From positions 1 to 64,000 of the IMG/VR virus record IMGVR_UViG_3300023235_000008: a stretch of DNA of 64,000 bases; one strand, given 5' to 3'. A program made the position numbers and the translations under genes. The stretch is from a virus. Of the stretch, positions 32,356 through 40,195 are shown piece after piece. How positions within the stretch are numbered: position 1 is the stretch's first letter; the number at the start of each line of letters is the position of its first letter. A model generated the notes under the pieces. It was not told where the DNA came from and ran no database searches. It saw only the letters and a list, made by a program, of their open reading frames with translations.

Positions 32356-32572
32356 GGAAAAGTTCTGGAAGTTATTGGCTGGTCCAACTGAAAAGTCTTG
32401 TATGAACTGTCAGTTTAAAGGCGATTATGTTACTGTTAAATGCAGTATTGATGAAAGCCCGTTTTGGGGAAATGGCAAATGGCTATGCTATAACAGAGAT
32501 GTATTGGACCACACTACATATGAACTTATTCATTATAAACAACAATGGGAATGGGATGGTGAAAGAGAATGA
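32348..32572 (+). CDS. FW-CxNC family small protein
   Basis: 74 residues: MSKEKFWKLLAGP, CMNC near 18-21, KCSI, LCYN, QQWEWDGERE. Overlaps the SGNH gene by 8 nt and the aminotransferase-like gene by 4 nt. Confidence 0.66.
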   Translation: MSKEKFWKLLAGPTEKSCMNCQFKGDYVTVKCSIDESPFWGNGKWLCYNRDVLDHTTYELIHYKQQWEWDGERE

Positions 32573-33183
32573 TTATAGAAGATTATGAAAACCCGTTTGA
32601 CGCATTATTAGATTTTGAGGATATGCTGTCGGAATATACTGGCGCACCTTATGTGGTGTTAACAGATTGTTGCACACACGCATTGGAACTGTGCTTACGG
32701 CACGAATATACAATGTGGGATGTCACATTGCCAGCCCGAACATATCTAAGTATTCCGATGATGTTAAAAAAGATTAACAAGAACTATTTCTTTAAGGATA
32801 TTGATTGGGAAGAAGATGGCGAATACGATGTCATTCCAAGTGTATACGATTCGGCAAGATTATTTGAAGAAGGAATGTTCCGTCCACGTGAAAAGCAATG
32901 CCTTAGTTTTGGGCACGGAAAACCATTGCAAATCGGCGCAGGTGGTGCTATACTATTAGATAACGCTGACGACTACGCTACCTTAAAACGTATGGCATAT
33001 GATGGTCGTAACATTCATACCTATGATAAATGGGCTGACCAAAATGTATTTGATATTGGTTATCATTATCATATGCGTCCTGAATGGGCAATAAAAGGTA
33101 TGCGGATGTTGGATGATGGTGATATCAAATCCCCGCCGCCATTCAACTATCCTGATTTGCGAGATATAACTATCAATGGATGA
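32569..33183 (+). CDS. DegT/DnrJ-like aminotransferase, short
   Basis: 204 residues. GAPYVVLTDCCTHALELCL corresponds to the substrate/PLP-phosphate region, WDVTLPARTYLS to the next conserved strand, and CLSFGHGKPLQIGAGGAIL carries the expected PLP lysine. Normal members have about 370-400 residues, so the small C-terminal domain is missing; it may still act with a partner or be degenerate. Probably makes an amino sugar with the adjacent enzymes. Confidence 0.65.
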   Translation: MIIEDYENPFDALLDFEDMLSEYTGAPYVVLTDCCTHALELCLRHEYTMWDVTLPARTYLSIPMMLKKINKNYFFKDIDWEEDGEYDVIPSVYDSARLFEEGMFRPREKQCLSFGHGKPLQIGAGGAILLDNADDYATLKRMAYDGRNIHTYDKWADQNVFDIGYHYHMRPEWAIKGMRMLDDGDIKSPPPFNYPDLRDITING

Positions 33184-33412
33184 CAGTAAACAAGAGTTTT
33201 GGAATGCGCTAACCCAGCCAACAAAAAGAACGTGTGATAACTGTTTCTTTAACGAAGCTACGGTTAGCACCACATCGTGTTCATTGCGGGCTGGATTAAT
33301 GTGCGATGTTCATAATGATTATATTTACTCATCGGTTGCAAACACAAGTAGCAGACCTTTTAACACGTATAAAGCAAAAAGATTATGGGAATGGGATAGA
33401 AAAAATGCATAA
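33176..33412 (+). CDS. FW-CxNC family small protein
   Basis: 78 residues: MDDSKQEFWNALTQP, CDNC, two further Cys (TSCSL, LMCDV) and RLWEWDRK. Overlaps both neighbours by 8 nt. Confidence 0.65.
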   Translation: MDDSKQEFWNALTQPTKRTCDNCFFNEATVSTTSCSLRAGLMCDVHNDYIYSSVANTSSRPFNTYKAKRLWEWDRKNA

Positions 33413-33911
33413 AATAGAAAAGATGACACCGTTTTGGGACGATGAATATAAGTTTTTAGATTATCAACGAGAAGCATTCAATGACCCTGAGTTGTTGAAT
33501 CAATGGAAGAAAGACGGTTATACCCACAAATACTATGTAGGCAAGATGGCTGATTTCCGCAAGGAACAACCGTCTTGGAATAACCTAGTCAAAGAACATT
33601 TCCGTCATTGGAATGATGTTGGAACAAGTTATTATGTGATGGAAACAGGCGTTATTCTACCAGAACACGCAGACCTGTACGCACGATATAAACAGGCTTA
33701 CGAGTTATGGCACAACGAGAATATTAATCGTGCAGTGATCTTCTTAGAGGATCGAAAGCCGGGACACATCTTTGAGATTGATGGCGAATGTCTTAACTGG
33801 AAAGCTGGTGATTATGTCGTTTGGCAGAACGATAATAAGCATTCTGCCGCAAACATCGGGATTGAACCCCGATATACATTACAGGTGACAGGATGGACCA
33901 AAGCGACTTAA
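33405..33911 (+). CDS. Cupin/2-oxoglutarate-oxygenase-like protein
   Basis: 168 residues from 33405. VILPEHADLY and the segment PGHIFEIDGECLNWKAGDYV with NDNKHSAANIG form a double-stranded beta-helix pattern, as in aspartyl-hydroxylase-like or PKHD-type phage proteins. His residues at the expected places (PEHAD, NKHSA) could bind iron, but the full HxD...H set is not certain. Role in the sugar cluster unknown. Confidence 0.55.
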   Translation: MHKIEKMTPFWDDEYKFLDYQREAFNDPELLNQWKKDGYTHKYYVGKMADFRKEQPSWNNLVKEHFRHWNDVGTSYYVMETGVILPEHADLYARYKQAYELWHNENINRAVIFLEDRKPGHIFEIDGECLNWKAGDYVVWQNDNKHSAANIGIEPRYTLQVTGWTKAT

Positions 33912-33912
33912 A

Positions 33913-34152
33913 ATGAATAAAGAAAAGTTTTGGAAAGCATTGCGTGAACCAACACACCATAACTGCCGTAACTGTAAACATCTTGATCATTTTGCGAATA
34001 TGGGTATGGGAAATTACTCTGTTGTGTGTGACACCAAATCTGAAAATGGTCGTATGCTAGACCCTGATTGTGCTAGCATTTCACACCCAATCAGTGGAGC
34101 CACCCGAGCATTATATAAAGATAATTGGGAATGGAATGGAAAAGATGAATAA
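33913..34152 (+). CDS. FW-CxNC family small protein
   Basis: 79 residues: MNKEKFWKALREP, CRNCKH near 18-23, VCDT, DCAS and NWEWNGKDE. A clean full-length member that begins one base after the previous stop and overlaps the next gene by 8 nt. Confidence 0.68.
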   Translation: MNKEKFWKALREPTHHNCRNCKHLDHFANMGMGNYSVVCDTKSENGRMLDPDCASISHPISGATRALYKDNWEWNGKDE

Positions 34153-34345
34153 AGATAAAGAACTGTTTTGGGAAGAACTCTGCGCCGACCCACCAGAACC
34201 AAAACCATATATAGTATCATATTACGATGATGGACATCACGTAGAGGTAGAATATTCGGATGGAAGTATTAGTGCGTGGGGCAAAGATATAGAAGAAGAA
34301 CTGATGCGATTGTTGGTAACCGAGATTGAAGATGATAGTAAATAG
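34145..34345 (+). CDS. Chimera: FW N-terminus on an unrelated small domain
   Basis: 66 residues from 34145: MNKDKELFWEELCADPPEP then a different body (YIVSYYDDGHHVEVEYSDGS, IEEELMRLLVTEIEDD) with no knuckle. Second example of the FW module joined to a new domain (compare 23215). Unknown. Confidence 0.58.
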   Translation: MNKDKELFWEELCADPPEPKPYIVSYYDDGHHVEVEYSDGSISAWGKDIEEELMRLLVTEIEDDSK

Positions 34346-35351
34346 CAATAACGAATGGGATAAGTTACATGATGTGGTGGTTGGTGTATCCAACTTTGCC
34401 CGTTTCCCTACCGAAGACCCTTTATTCAGTATGCAATCCATCACTACTAAATGGAAAGAAACATCGTTGCCACAAGGAAACTTTGATAAGAAAGTTAAAA
34501 CTAAGGCGACCGAGAACCTTATGGATATCGTTCTTCGTCTTGAGCAATATGGAATCAAAACACGAGTCCCAGCGAAACTTGACTACCGTGAAACACATAA
34601 CAACTACTATTGGGAAACCGACGGTATGTATGGCTATTGTCCACGTGACGTTCTACTAGTAGTCGGCAACCGTGTCATTGAAACACCAATGGCGTATAGA
34701 AGCCGTTGGTATGAGTTCCAAGGATACGAACACATTAAACGAGATGCAATAAAGGATGGGGCAGTATGGTTCAGTGCACCTAAACCAGCATTATTCGATG
34801 ATGATTTCAAACTTGACCACGACAATAACAAGATGATACTTACCGAAGACTATCCTATCTTCGACGCAGCAAACGTATGCAGGGTGAATGATGATCTACT
34901 ATACCTTGTAAGTGAGACAGGTAACTATCGTGGCGGCGAATGGTTACAGCAAATGCTACCTGATAAGACCGTTCATATTCTTGATAACCTATATAGTTAT
35001 GCTCATATCGATAGCACTATTTGTCCGCTTAAAGAAGGATTGGTTATGCTTAATGCCAATCGTGTAAATGAAAGCAACTGCCCGAAGGTCTTTAAGGATT
35101 GGGAAAAGATTTACATTACCGAAGAAGAAGTTGTGGCACAATATTTCAAAGACTACCCGTATGCGTCTAAGTGGATTGCATTGAACTTATTGGTTATTGA
35201 GCCGGGTTTGGTGTTGATGGAATCAGGACAACCATACATTAAAAAACGACTTGAAGCGCACGGCATTGAGGTTATTGACACGCCAATGGATATGGCACGA
35301 ACACTTGGTGGAGGGATTCATTGTTGCACACTTGACTTACATCGTAGCTAA
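34332..35351 (+). CDS. Glycine amidinotransferase-like (pentein family)
   Basis: 339 residues from the ATG at 34332 (a TTG six bases earlier is possible). CPRDVLLVVGNRVIETPM, the DDxF/HIDST (HxDxxF-like) region and the C-terminal GGGIHCCTLDL with the nucleophilic Cys identify an amidinotransferase of the pentein fold. Such enzymes move an amidino group from arginine to an amine. It may modify an amino sugar made by the upstream genes or change host arginine metabolism. Confidence 0.78.
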   Translation: MIVNSNNEWDKLHDVVVGVSNFARFPTEDPLFSMQSITTKWKETSLPQGNFDKKVKTKATENLMDIVLRLEQYGIKTRVPAKLDYRETHNNYYWETDGMYGYCPRDVLLVVGNRVIETPMAYRSRWYEFQGYEHIKRDAIKDGAVWFSAPKPALFDDDFKLDHDNNKMILTEDYPIFDAANVCRVNDDLLYLVSETGNYRGGEWLQQMLPDKTVHILDNLYSYAHIDSTICPLKEGLVMLNANRVNESNCPKVFKDWEKIYITEEEVVAQYFKDYPYASKWIALNLLVIEPGLVLMESGQPYIKKRLEAHGIEVIDTPMDMARTLGGGIHCCTLDLHRS

Positions 35352-35383
35352 ATACAGTAGCGGTATAAGGAATAATAATAATA

Positions 35384-36073
35384 ATGAACACTACCGAATT
35401 TACGGCAATTGCTGTAGACTTTACATCTATTACTGATGTTGCAAAGTTAAGTGAACTTGCTGCTATCAAAACGCATATGGTATTGTCCGTTATCAAACAG
35501 GATTTTACTACCGTGCTGAGTGTTGGCAATAGCCTTGTTGCCTATGGTCTTGCTGACCTTGGGTATAAGGTATATATAATTGATGACCGATTATTTCTAC
35601 ATAAAAATATTGTGTATATTACAGAACCTACCCAGAAATACGATTTGGTATTGGCTATGGATCAAGCCACCACGTATTGCGATAGTAACGATAAACAACA
35701 AGCCAAGGTTAAACTATTTGCCAGCTACACTAAAAAATATTTTGTGACCACAGTGATGGATTATAAAAATACCACTAATAGGATTTTTGAAGAACCATTT
35801 TATATCAAAACTGGTAATGACGAACGAGTGGTATTGCATCATCGCAAATGGGATAATAATGATCGACAGGCGTGGACACATTACACTTACATTACTGACG
35901 AAAATCATGTAACCACAATGCATGGACCATATAATAGACGAACGATGTATTTCAAACAGCTTGCCAAGTTCTTATTTGACAACGGTGTAAAAAAATATAA
36001 TGTCCATAAAGAACCCTTATATAAGGGTGTATATAGTAAAACATTTCAACATATTGTTACGGCGGAGTTTTAA
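35384..36073 (+). CDS. Hypothetical protein, Rossmann-like N-terminus
   Basis: 229 residues. TTVLSVGNSLVAYGLADLGYKVYIIDD could be the nucleotide-binding loop of a methyltransferase-like or Rossmann fold. The C-terminal part (RRTMYFKQLAKFLFDNGVKKY) is not recognised. GCTAAATA about 30 nt upstream is a weak late-promoter candidate; the leader has AAGGA. Confidence 0.5.
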   Translation: MNTTEFTAIAVDFTSITDVAKLSELAAIKTHMVLSVIKQDFTTVLSVGNSLVAYGLADLGYKVYIIDDRLFLHKNIVYITEPTQKYDLVLAMDQATTYCDSNDKQQAKVKLFASYTKKYFVTTVMDYKNTTNRIFEEPFYIKTGNDERVVLHHRKWDNNDRQAWTHYTYITDENHVTTMHGPYNRRTMYFKQLAKFLFDNGVKKYNVHKEPLYKGVYSKTFQHIVTAEF

Positions 36074-36076
36074 TAG

Positions 36077-36084
36077 GATAAATA
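36077..36084 (+). promoter_or_regulatory. T4-type late promoter
   Basis: GATAAATA, 7 nt before the ATG at 36092 and without a Shine-Dalgarno. Confidence 0.5.
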
Positions 36085-36091
36085 TATATTG

Positions 36092-36370
36092 ATGAAGGTA
36101 CGCATAAGTCAAGTCAAAAATCACGCACAAAAGTTCAAGTGCTGGCTAGATGCCGGAACCCACTATTATTATGGTCGTTCATACGTTGACCACACCAATC
36201 TTACCCCCGAAATGATTAAAACCGAATCCGATATCGAAGTTTATCTCAAACAACAAGAAGCAGATTTCGTAAAAACCCACACAGTAGGATGCCTACCCGA
36301 ATGGGTTATTGATTTCAAAAGCCCTAAAGATATTATGTACTTCTCATTAAAATGGGTTGACAACCGATAG
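36092..36370 (+). CDS. Hypothetical protein
   Basis: 92 residues (MKVRISQVKNHAQKFKCW...DIMYFSLKWVDNR); a TTG three bases earlier is an alternative start. Mixed alpha/beta, no family recognised. Confidence 0.5.
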   Translation: MKVRISQVKNHAQKFKCWLDAGTHYYYGRSYVDHTNLTPEMIKTESDIEVYLKQQEADFVKTHTVGCLPEWVIDFKSPKDIMYFSLKWVDNR

Positions 36371-36407
36371 ATTTCTACGTATACTCTGTAAAGATAAGGA
36401 GATACAA

Positions 36408-36608
36408 ATGATTACCACCCCTATAACTCTAGCATTATTGTTAATGATTGTGACCAGCATGATTCGTGTTTTGATGAATGGGGAAAATGGCAGCAATATT
36501 GATAAGATTATGGCGATGGCGATGACCCTCGCGCCGCTAATGGTAGTCACTGGCATGGTGTTTATATCCTATGTCGTCTTCAACTTCATTTCCGCACTGA
36601 TCGGCTAA
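36408..36608 (+). CDS. Small membrane protein
   Basis: 66 residues with a good AAGGAG site and two membrane helices (about 5-24 and 38-62). A holin-like size and topology, but no motif supports that. Overlaps the next start by one base. Confidence 0.5.
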   Translation: MITTPITLALLLMIVTSMIRVLMNGENGSNIDKIMAMAMTLAPLMVVTGMVFISYVVFNFISALIG

Positions 36609-36898
36609 TGAACAAACAACAATTTTTCAAGGCCCTCTCAGAACCCACTGTAAAAGCCAAACGAATGAATAAAGAAGAATTCTGGCAAGCATTGAGTCAA
36701 CCTATATTTCACAGGCACACTTGCGCCTCTTGTAAATACGCCGAGCATGGTAATCCTAAAGGATGGGGGGCGGACCATGACCAGACGTACGATTACAAAC
36801 CCTGTATGGTGTGCCAAACCACGCCCCCGAACGATCTAATGCATAAAGACAATGCATGGGAATGGGATGGTAAAACTATGCCTGATGATGAGTATTAA
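36608..36898 (+). CDS. FW-CxNC family protein with doubled N-terminus
   Basis: 96 residues beginning MNKQQFFKALSEPTVKAKR and then a second start-like MNKEEFWQALSQP at residue 20 (36665). CASC, a Gly/Asp-rich loop, PCMVC and AWEWDGK follow. It appears to be one gene's first codons fused in frame to another gene; translation could begin at either Met. Confidence 0.62.
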   Translation: MNKQQFFKALSEPTVKAKRMNKEEFWQALSQPIFHRHTCASCKYAEHGNPKGWGADHDQTYDYKPCMVCQTTPPNDLMHKDNAWEWDGKTMPDDEY

Positions 36899-36899
36899 T

Positions 36900-37127
36900 A
36901 TGAATAGCGAAAAAGAAGAGTTCTGGAATACATTGACCGATCCTGTATTTAAGGCTTATGGATGTGGAACCTGCAAATATAAAGAAAATGTCACGAAGAA
37001 GGGGGAGTGTCGGCACCCCGATAATATACGGTATGATGTTTGCAATTCATGGATTCATCCATCCATGACTAACAATAATCTATGGGCGTGGGATGGTGAA
37101 ACCTATCACGATTATGAGTATGAATAA
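36900..37127 (+). CDS. FW-CxNC family small protein
   Basis: 75 residues from 36900: MNSEKEEFWNTLTDPVF, CGTCKY, ECRHPDNI, VCNSW, LWAWDGETY. Closest to the next gene, including the KExEEFWNTLT start and HPD motif, so the pair is a recent duplication. Confidence 0.65.
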   Translation: MNSEKEEFWNTLTDPVFKAYGCGTCKYKENVTKKGECRHPDNIRYDVCNSWIHPSMTNNNLWAWDGETYHDYEYE

Positions 37128-37332
37128 AGAAAAAGAAGAGTTCTGGAATACATTGACTGAGCCTGTATTTAATGAATATGGATGCAATACATGTAAATAT
37201 GAGAGTGGGATTGGATGCTCCCATCCCGACATTGCCGGGACAAGCCTACTGTCCAGATGCACATCCTACAAGCATCCCTCTACCACCTCTTATAACCAAT
37301 GGGAATGGGATGGCAAAACCTATAATGAATAA
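37120..37332 (+). CDS. FW-CxNC family small protein
   Basis: 70 residues from 37120: MNKEKEEFWNTLTEPVF, CNTCKY, GCSHPDI, RCTSYKH, QWEWDGKTY. Overlaps its duplicate by 8 nt. Convergent with the sbmA-like gene, only 3 nt away. Confidence 0.66.
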   Translation: MNKEKEEFWNTLTEPVFNEYGCNTCKYESGIGCSHPDIAGTSLLSRCTSYKHPSTTSYNQWEWDGKTYNE

Positions 37333-37335
37333 TCG

Positions 37336-38295
37336 TTAAGAAATGTTTTCTTCAAACTCTTTTAGTCGTTTCCATATACTTCGTAGTTCTGTTATCTGTG
37401 TCCAGTTTTCTATGGGCAAACTAAACGCCTGATACACCTTCTGAAATGCATTGGACACTTGAACCAGCGTTCCCAATAAGATGGCACCGGTGAACAGGCT
37501 AGGCCCCATAACGAGGTAAGGTGCAATGACCATAAACTGCCCTAGTATATTTGTCCATAGATCAAAGTAACCATAATGATTAAATAGTCTTTGATAGTTT
37601 ACCTTAATGCCACTGAATAGATCAATCAATGTTTCTTCGTAGCCGTATCGTAGTTTGTCATCCTCTGCATACACCAACTCTTTACGGAACCGTGCTTCTA
37701 CCCTTTGGTTATTGTATTCAAGACCGGGAAGGAACCATCCAACAAACCATGAAACAATAATGCCACCAAAACTAACAGCAATGGCAAGCCATACAAGACT
37801 ACCGGGAATACTGGCAAATGGCTCAATACTCACCCCTCCGGAAAGTGTCCAAAGGATTGGAATAAAAGCAATGACCATCATAAATGCCCGAACAACTTGT
37901 AGCCCGAGCGTTTCAACGATCCGGGCGAAGCGATACGTATCTTCTTGAATACGCTGACTGGCACCTTCTATCTCCCTCATAACCAGCCGCCATCGTGGGA
38001 TGTAACTGAATGTTATTGCCTCACGCCATCGCATAGCATACATTCTGGTGAACCAGTTTGTCACCGTAACGACAGCGACATATGGCATCGCAAGATAAAA
38101 GAATGTCATCAGGCTATCCCAAAACTCTTGAATATCATGCTCAGTTGCCTTTTGTAAAATATTATAGAATGAACCATACCATTCATTTATTTGAACTGTA
38201 AGATACACTTGGAAAGATAATGAGACGAAGAGTAGTAATAAACCACCCCAAGCCCATAGACGCCATTGCGGTGAGCAGAAAAACGATTTTATCAT
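37336..38295 (-). CDS. sbmA: SbmA/BacA-family peptide transporter
   Basis: 319 residues. RWREAITFSYIPRWRLVMRE, IEGASQRIQEDTYRFARIVE, LPGLEYNNQRVEARFRKELV and YAEDDKLRYG align by eye with SbmA/BacA signatures, and LRSIWKRLKEFE matches the C-terminal end. About seven hydrophobic segments are visible. SbmA imports peptides and antibiotics by proton symport; BacA is needed for alphaproteobacterial symbiosis. It lacks the first roughly 80 residues (two helices) of the Escherichia coli protein but covers the conserved domain. Late promoter 4 nt upstream. Confidence 0.85.
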   Translation of the reverse strand: MIKSFFCSPQWRLWAWGGLLLLFVSLSFQVYLTVQINEWYGSFYNILQKATEHDIQEFWDSLMTFFYLAMPYVAVVTVTNWFTRMYAMRWREAITFSYIPRWRLVMREIEGASQRIQEDTYRFARIVETLGLQVVRAFMMVIAFIPILWTLSGGVSIEPFASIPGSLVWLAIAVSFGGIIVSWFVGWFLPGLEYNNQRVEARFRKELVYAEDDKLRYGYEETLIDLFSGIKVNYQRLFNHYGYFDLWTNILGQFMVIAPYLVMGPSLFTGAILLGTLVQVSNAFQKVYQAFSLPIENWTQITELRSIWKRLKEFEENIS

Positions 38296-38299
38296 ACCG

Positions 38300-38307
38300 T
38301 ATTTATA
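38300..38307 (-). promoter_or_regulatory. T4-type late promoter of the sbmA-like gene
   Basis: Perfect TATAAATA on the minus strand, 4 nt before the ATG at 38295, with no Shine-Dalgarno. Confidence 0.7.
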
Positions 38308-38394
38308 AAAGTTTTGACCCCTGTGAGGAAAAGTGATACAATAAGATGTAGCAATCCGGTTACGCTCATAAATTATGGTTACTACCGTTTTGTT

Positions 38395-38850
38395 CTACTT
38401 GCCTATATATATGTAGGTTCGTAAAAAGTTTAATAACTCCGCATCAGGATGAGGCATAGCACCATTATGTATCATATGTGCAAATATTAGTTTTCCTAGT
38501 TGCTGCTGTAATTTTACAAATTCAGGGTCAGCTTTTTTCCCCTTTCGTTTACTTCCGCCACCCGCCGTGCTGTTATATCCATCACCATGGAATGTATTGT
38601 ATTCATTGATGAAGTGAGGTTCCATTGTGTTCAAAGTATGATCTTCGTCGAGGCTTTGGTAGATGGTTTCAACAATGAAGTTTTCAGGACCATGCTTCAC
38701 AATAGCTGCTTGGAACAGTGATTTCCCCCCACGATTTGCGGCTACTTTGTGTGATGACCATCTATGCTGCGGTGAATATGATGTAAATCCTATATAAGAT
38801 TTGTTGTTGATTTGATTGGTGATTTTATATATAGTATAAATATTTGACAT
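38395..38850 (-). CDS. GIY-YIG homing endonuclease
   Basis: 151 residues. YTIYKITNQINNKSYIGFT (GIY-YIG), HRWSSHK with the catalytic Arg, and EPHFINEYNTFHGDGYNSTAGG complete the nuclease domain. A basic segment (GGGSKRKGKKADPEF) follows. Resembles seg-type free-standing endonucleases of T4-like phages. Its leader is shared with the HNH gene at 60337. Confidence 0.88.
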   Translation of the reverse strand: MSNIYTIYKITNQINNKSYIGFTSYSPQHRWSSHKVAANRGGKSLFQAAIVKHGPENFIVETIYQSLDEDHTLNTMEPHFINEYNTFHGDGYNSTAGGGSKRKGKKADPEFVKLQQQLGKLIFAHMIHNGAMPHPDAELLNFLRTYIYIGK

Positions 38851-38857
38851 TGCTGAT

Positions 38858-39286
38858 GCTCCTTTAAAGCGTTAGAGTAAGTGGATATTTCAGTATCGTG
38901 ACTTACATCTTTATTTAGCTATGTTCCCGCCGCAATGCTGCATAGCAACATCAACATGGTGATTTGATAGACTTACCTACTAAATAATGTTATAATAAGA
39001 ACAATGAAAACACATTAACACTTTAACAACACGTAGGAGAGACAAAATGTTTGGTTTAAAGAAGAAGCATCCGCAACAGCGGGATTACGATACGTATCTT
39101 CGCACAGAATTTCGTGAAGAATACAAGCACCACCAGAAGCCATCACCGGCATATCTGTATGGTATGCGTTTTTTCTGGTAGGGGATATAACTATGAATTT
39201 ATTTAATGGAATCATTTCGCTATTTAAGCGCAAAGAAATGACAGATACGAGTTATATCTTGACTTACTCTAACGCTTTAAAGGAGC
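38858..39286. repeat. 24-bp inverted repeat flanking an intergenic segment
   Basis: 38858-38881 is the exact reverse complement of 39263-39286. On the minus strand the left copy is the 5' leader of the GIY-YIG gene and includes AAAGGAG. The right copy lies within 39193-39357. A similar leader precedes the HNH gene at 60304-60336. The intervening 38890-39040 is gene-free with an AT-rich TTATAATAAG element. Confidence 0.8.
39047..39181 (+). CDS. Small basic hypothetical protein
   Basis: 44 residues (MFGLKKKHPQQRDYDTYLRT...LYGMRFFW) with a TAGGAGA site. Possibly a nucleic-acid-binding peptide. First of four short genes that share a similar start pattern. Confidence 0.5.
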   Translation: MFGLKKKHPQQRDYDTYLRTEFREEYKHHQKPSPAYLYGMRFFW

Positions 39287-39357
39287 CAAGGACATTTATG
39301 ATCTTGAGCATCGTGAGAATGCTTGGAAAAGAGGCAAGAGACTATGAATATATTTAA
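39193..39357 (+). pseudogene. Small gene disrupted at the repeat copy
   Basis: The frame starts MNLFNGIISLFKRKEMTDTS, passes through the 24-bp repeat (LTYSNALKEP) and then reads atypical sequence. In a neighbouring frame YDLEHRENAWKRGKRL looks like a natural C-terminus. I infer that insertion or loss of endonuclease-linked DNA at the repeat broke the gene. Confidence 0.45.
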
Positions 39358-39484
39358 AAGAATTGGTGGATACTTCATTAGTGAGGAATTCATTCAAGCC
39401 CGTACACGTACAGCATTGTCACGTGCGGGTATTACAAGAGAACGACTAGAACAACTCAAACAGGAGAGAATTAAGAATGTTTAA
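39344..39484 (+). CDS. Small hypothetical protein
   Basis: 46 residues (MNIFKRIGGYFISEEFIQAR...LKQERIKNV), amphipathic and basic. The MNIFKRI start resembles MNLFNGI of the preceding gene. Unknown. Confidence 0.45.
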   Translation: MNIFKRIGGYFISEEFIQARTRTALSRAGITRERLEQLKQERIKNV

Positions 39485-39650
39485 ATTAGAAGATATGCAA
39501 AAAGCTTTCACACCCGAAGGTTTCGTAACAGCAATGGAAAAGATGCAGAGCAACTATTTCAGTGCGATTGAACAAGGTCTTGAAGCACAGCGCAAAGCTG
39601 CAAAAGAAGGTCTTATTGCATTCAAGAAGGTATCTGCACAAAGCAAATAA
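39477..39650 (+). CDS. Small helical protein
   Basis: 57 residues: MFKLEDMQKAFTPEGFVTAM...AQRKAAKEGLIAFKKV. One long amphipathic helix. The pattern faintly recalls phasin N-termini, but the similarity is too weak to name it. GGAGAG precedes the start. The gene is followed by a terminator. Confidence 0.5.
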   Translation: MFKLEDMQKAFTPEGFVTAMEKMQSNYFSAIEQGLEAQRKAAKEGLIAFKKVSAQSK

Positions 39651-39653
39651 GTC

Positions 39654-39708
39654 TTGACAACACCACATCAAAAGCCCTATACTAGTATATAAACTGGTAT
39701 GGGCTTTT
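39654..39708 (+). terminator. Terminator with embedded promoter
   Basis: Hairpin AAAAGCCC (39670-39677) / GGGCTTTT (39701-39708), extended inside by ATACTAG/CTGGTAT, with a run of T. A promoter is superposed: TTGACA 39654-39659 and TATACT 39678-39683 (18-bp spacer), so the -10 lies in the hairpin's left arm and RNA would start in its loop. Confidence 0.75.
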
Positions 39709-39725
39709 TTTATGGAGAATACTAA

Positions 39726-40007
39726 ATGAAACTACCTATAAACTATACGAGAATCGGTGCACGCGAGCGTCGTGAAGTCCGTGAAGAATACATTCGCATT
39801 CAAGACGGAAAATGTTGGTGGTGTGAGAACGCACTTACCGATAATCCTACCACTGAGATTATGGATACAGATGTTAATCGTCGGTTATTCCCGCCGAACT
39901 TCTTTAAGCATCCTGTTCACTTACAGCATGATCATGATACTGGTATGACCGAAGGTGCGGTTCATGCCAGATGCAATGCAGTAATGTGGCAATACCACGG
40001 GAAATGA
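39726..40007 (+). CDS. Endonuclease VII-like HNH nuclease
   Basis: 93 residues. CWWCEN, then LQHDHDTGMTEGAVHARCNAVM fits the recombination endonuclease VII group (CxxC, DHDH, ARCN zinc and catalytic residues). GGAGAATACTAA precedes the start. T4 endo VII resolves branched DNA before packaging; this short version could be that or an HNH homing nuclease. Confidence 0.75.
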   Translation: MKLPINYTRIGARERREVREEYIRIQDGKCWWCENALTDNPTTEIMDTDVNRRLFPPNFFKHPVHLQHDHDTGMTEGAVHARCNAVMWQYHGK

Positions 40008-40195
40008 ACGACAGGGAAAAGTTTTGGCAGGATTTATCAAAGCCGCCGTTGAATAGACGAGGTTGCCGCAACTGTATTCATTTCGCTTCATCGGGTTTAC
40101 TAAGCGATTGTATGAATCCAGTGGGCATGACAATATGTAGTGGGGGGCGTGACGAGTATTGGGAGTGGAATGGCGAACATTGTTATGGACGATAA
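40004..40195 (+). CDS. FW-CxNC family small protein
   Basis: 63 residues from an ATGA overlap at 40004: MNDREKFWQDLSKPP, CRNCIHF, DCMNP, ICSGG, YWEWNGEH. The start is set by the family motif. Confidence 0.65.
   Translation: MNDREKFWQDLSKPPLNRRGCRNCIHFASSGLLSDCMNPVGMTICSGGRDEYWEWNGEHCYGR

Noticed and set aside
32569-33183. Calling the aminotransferase-like gene a pseudogene because it is half length
   Set aside because: The frame is intact, overlaps both neighbours in the normal way and keeps the PLP-lysine region; a genuine short form cannot be excluded.
39477-39650. Phasin-like annotation for the 57-residue helical protein
   Set aside because: Similarity is limited to general helix composition; no polyhydroxyalkanoate genes nearby.
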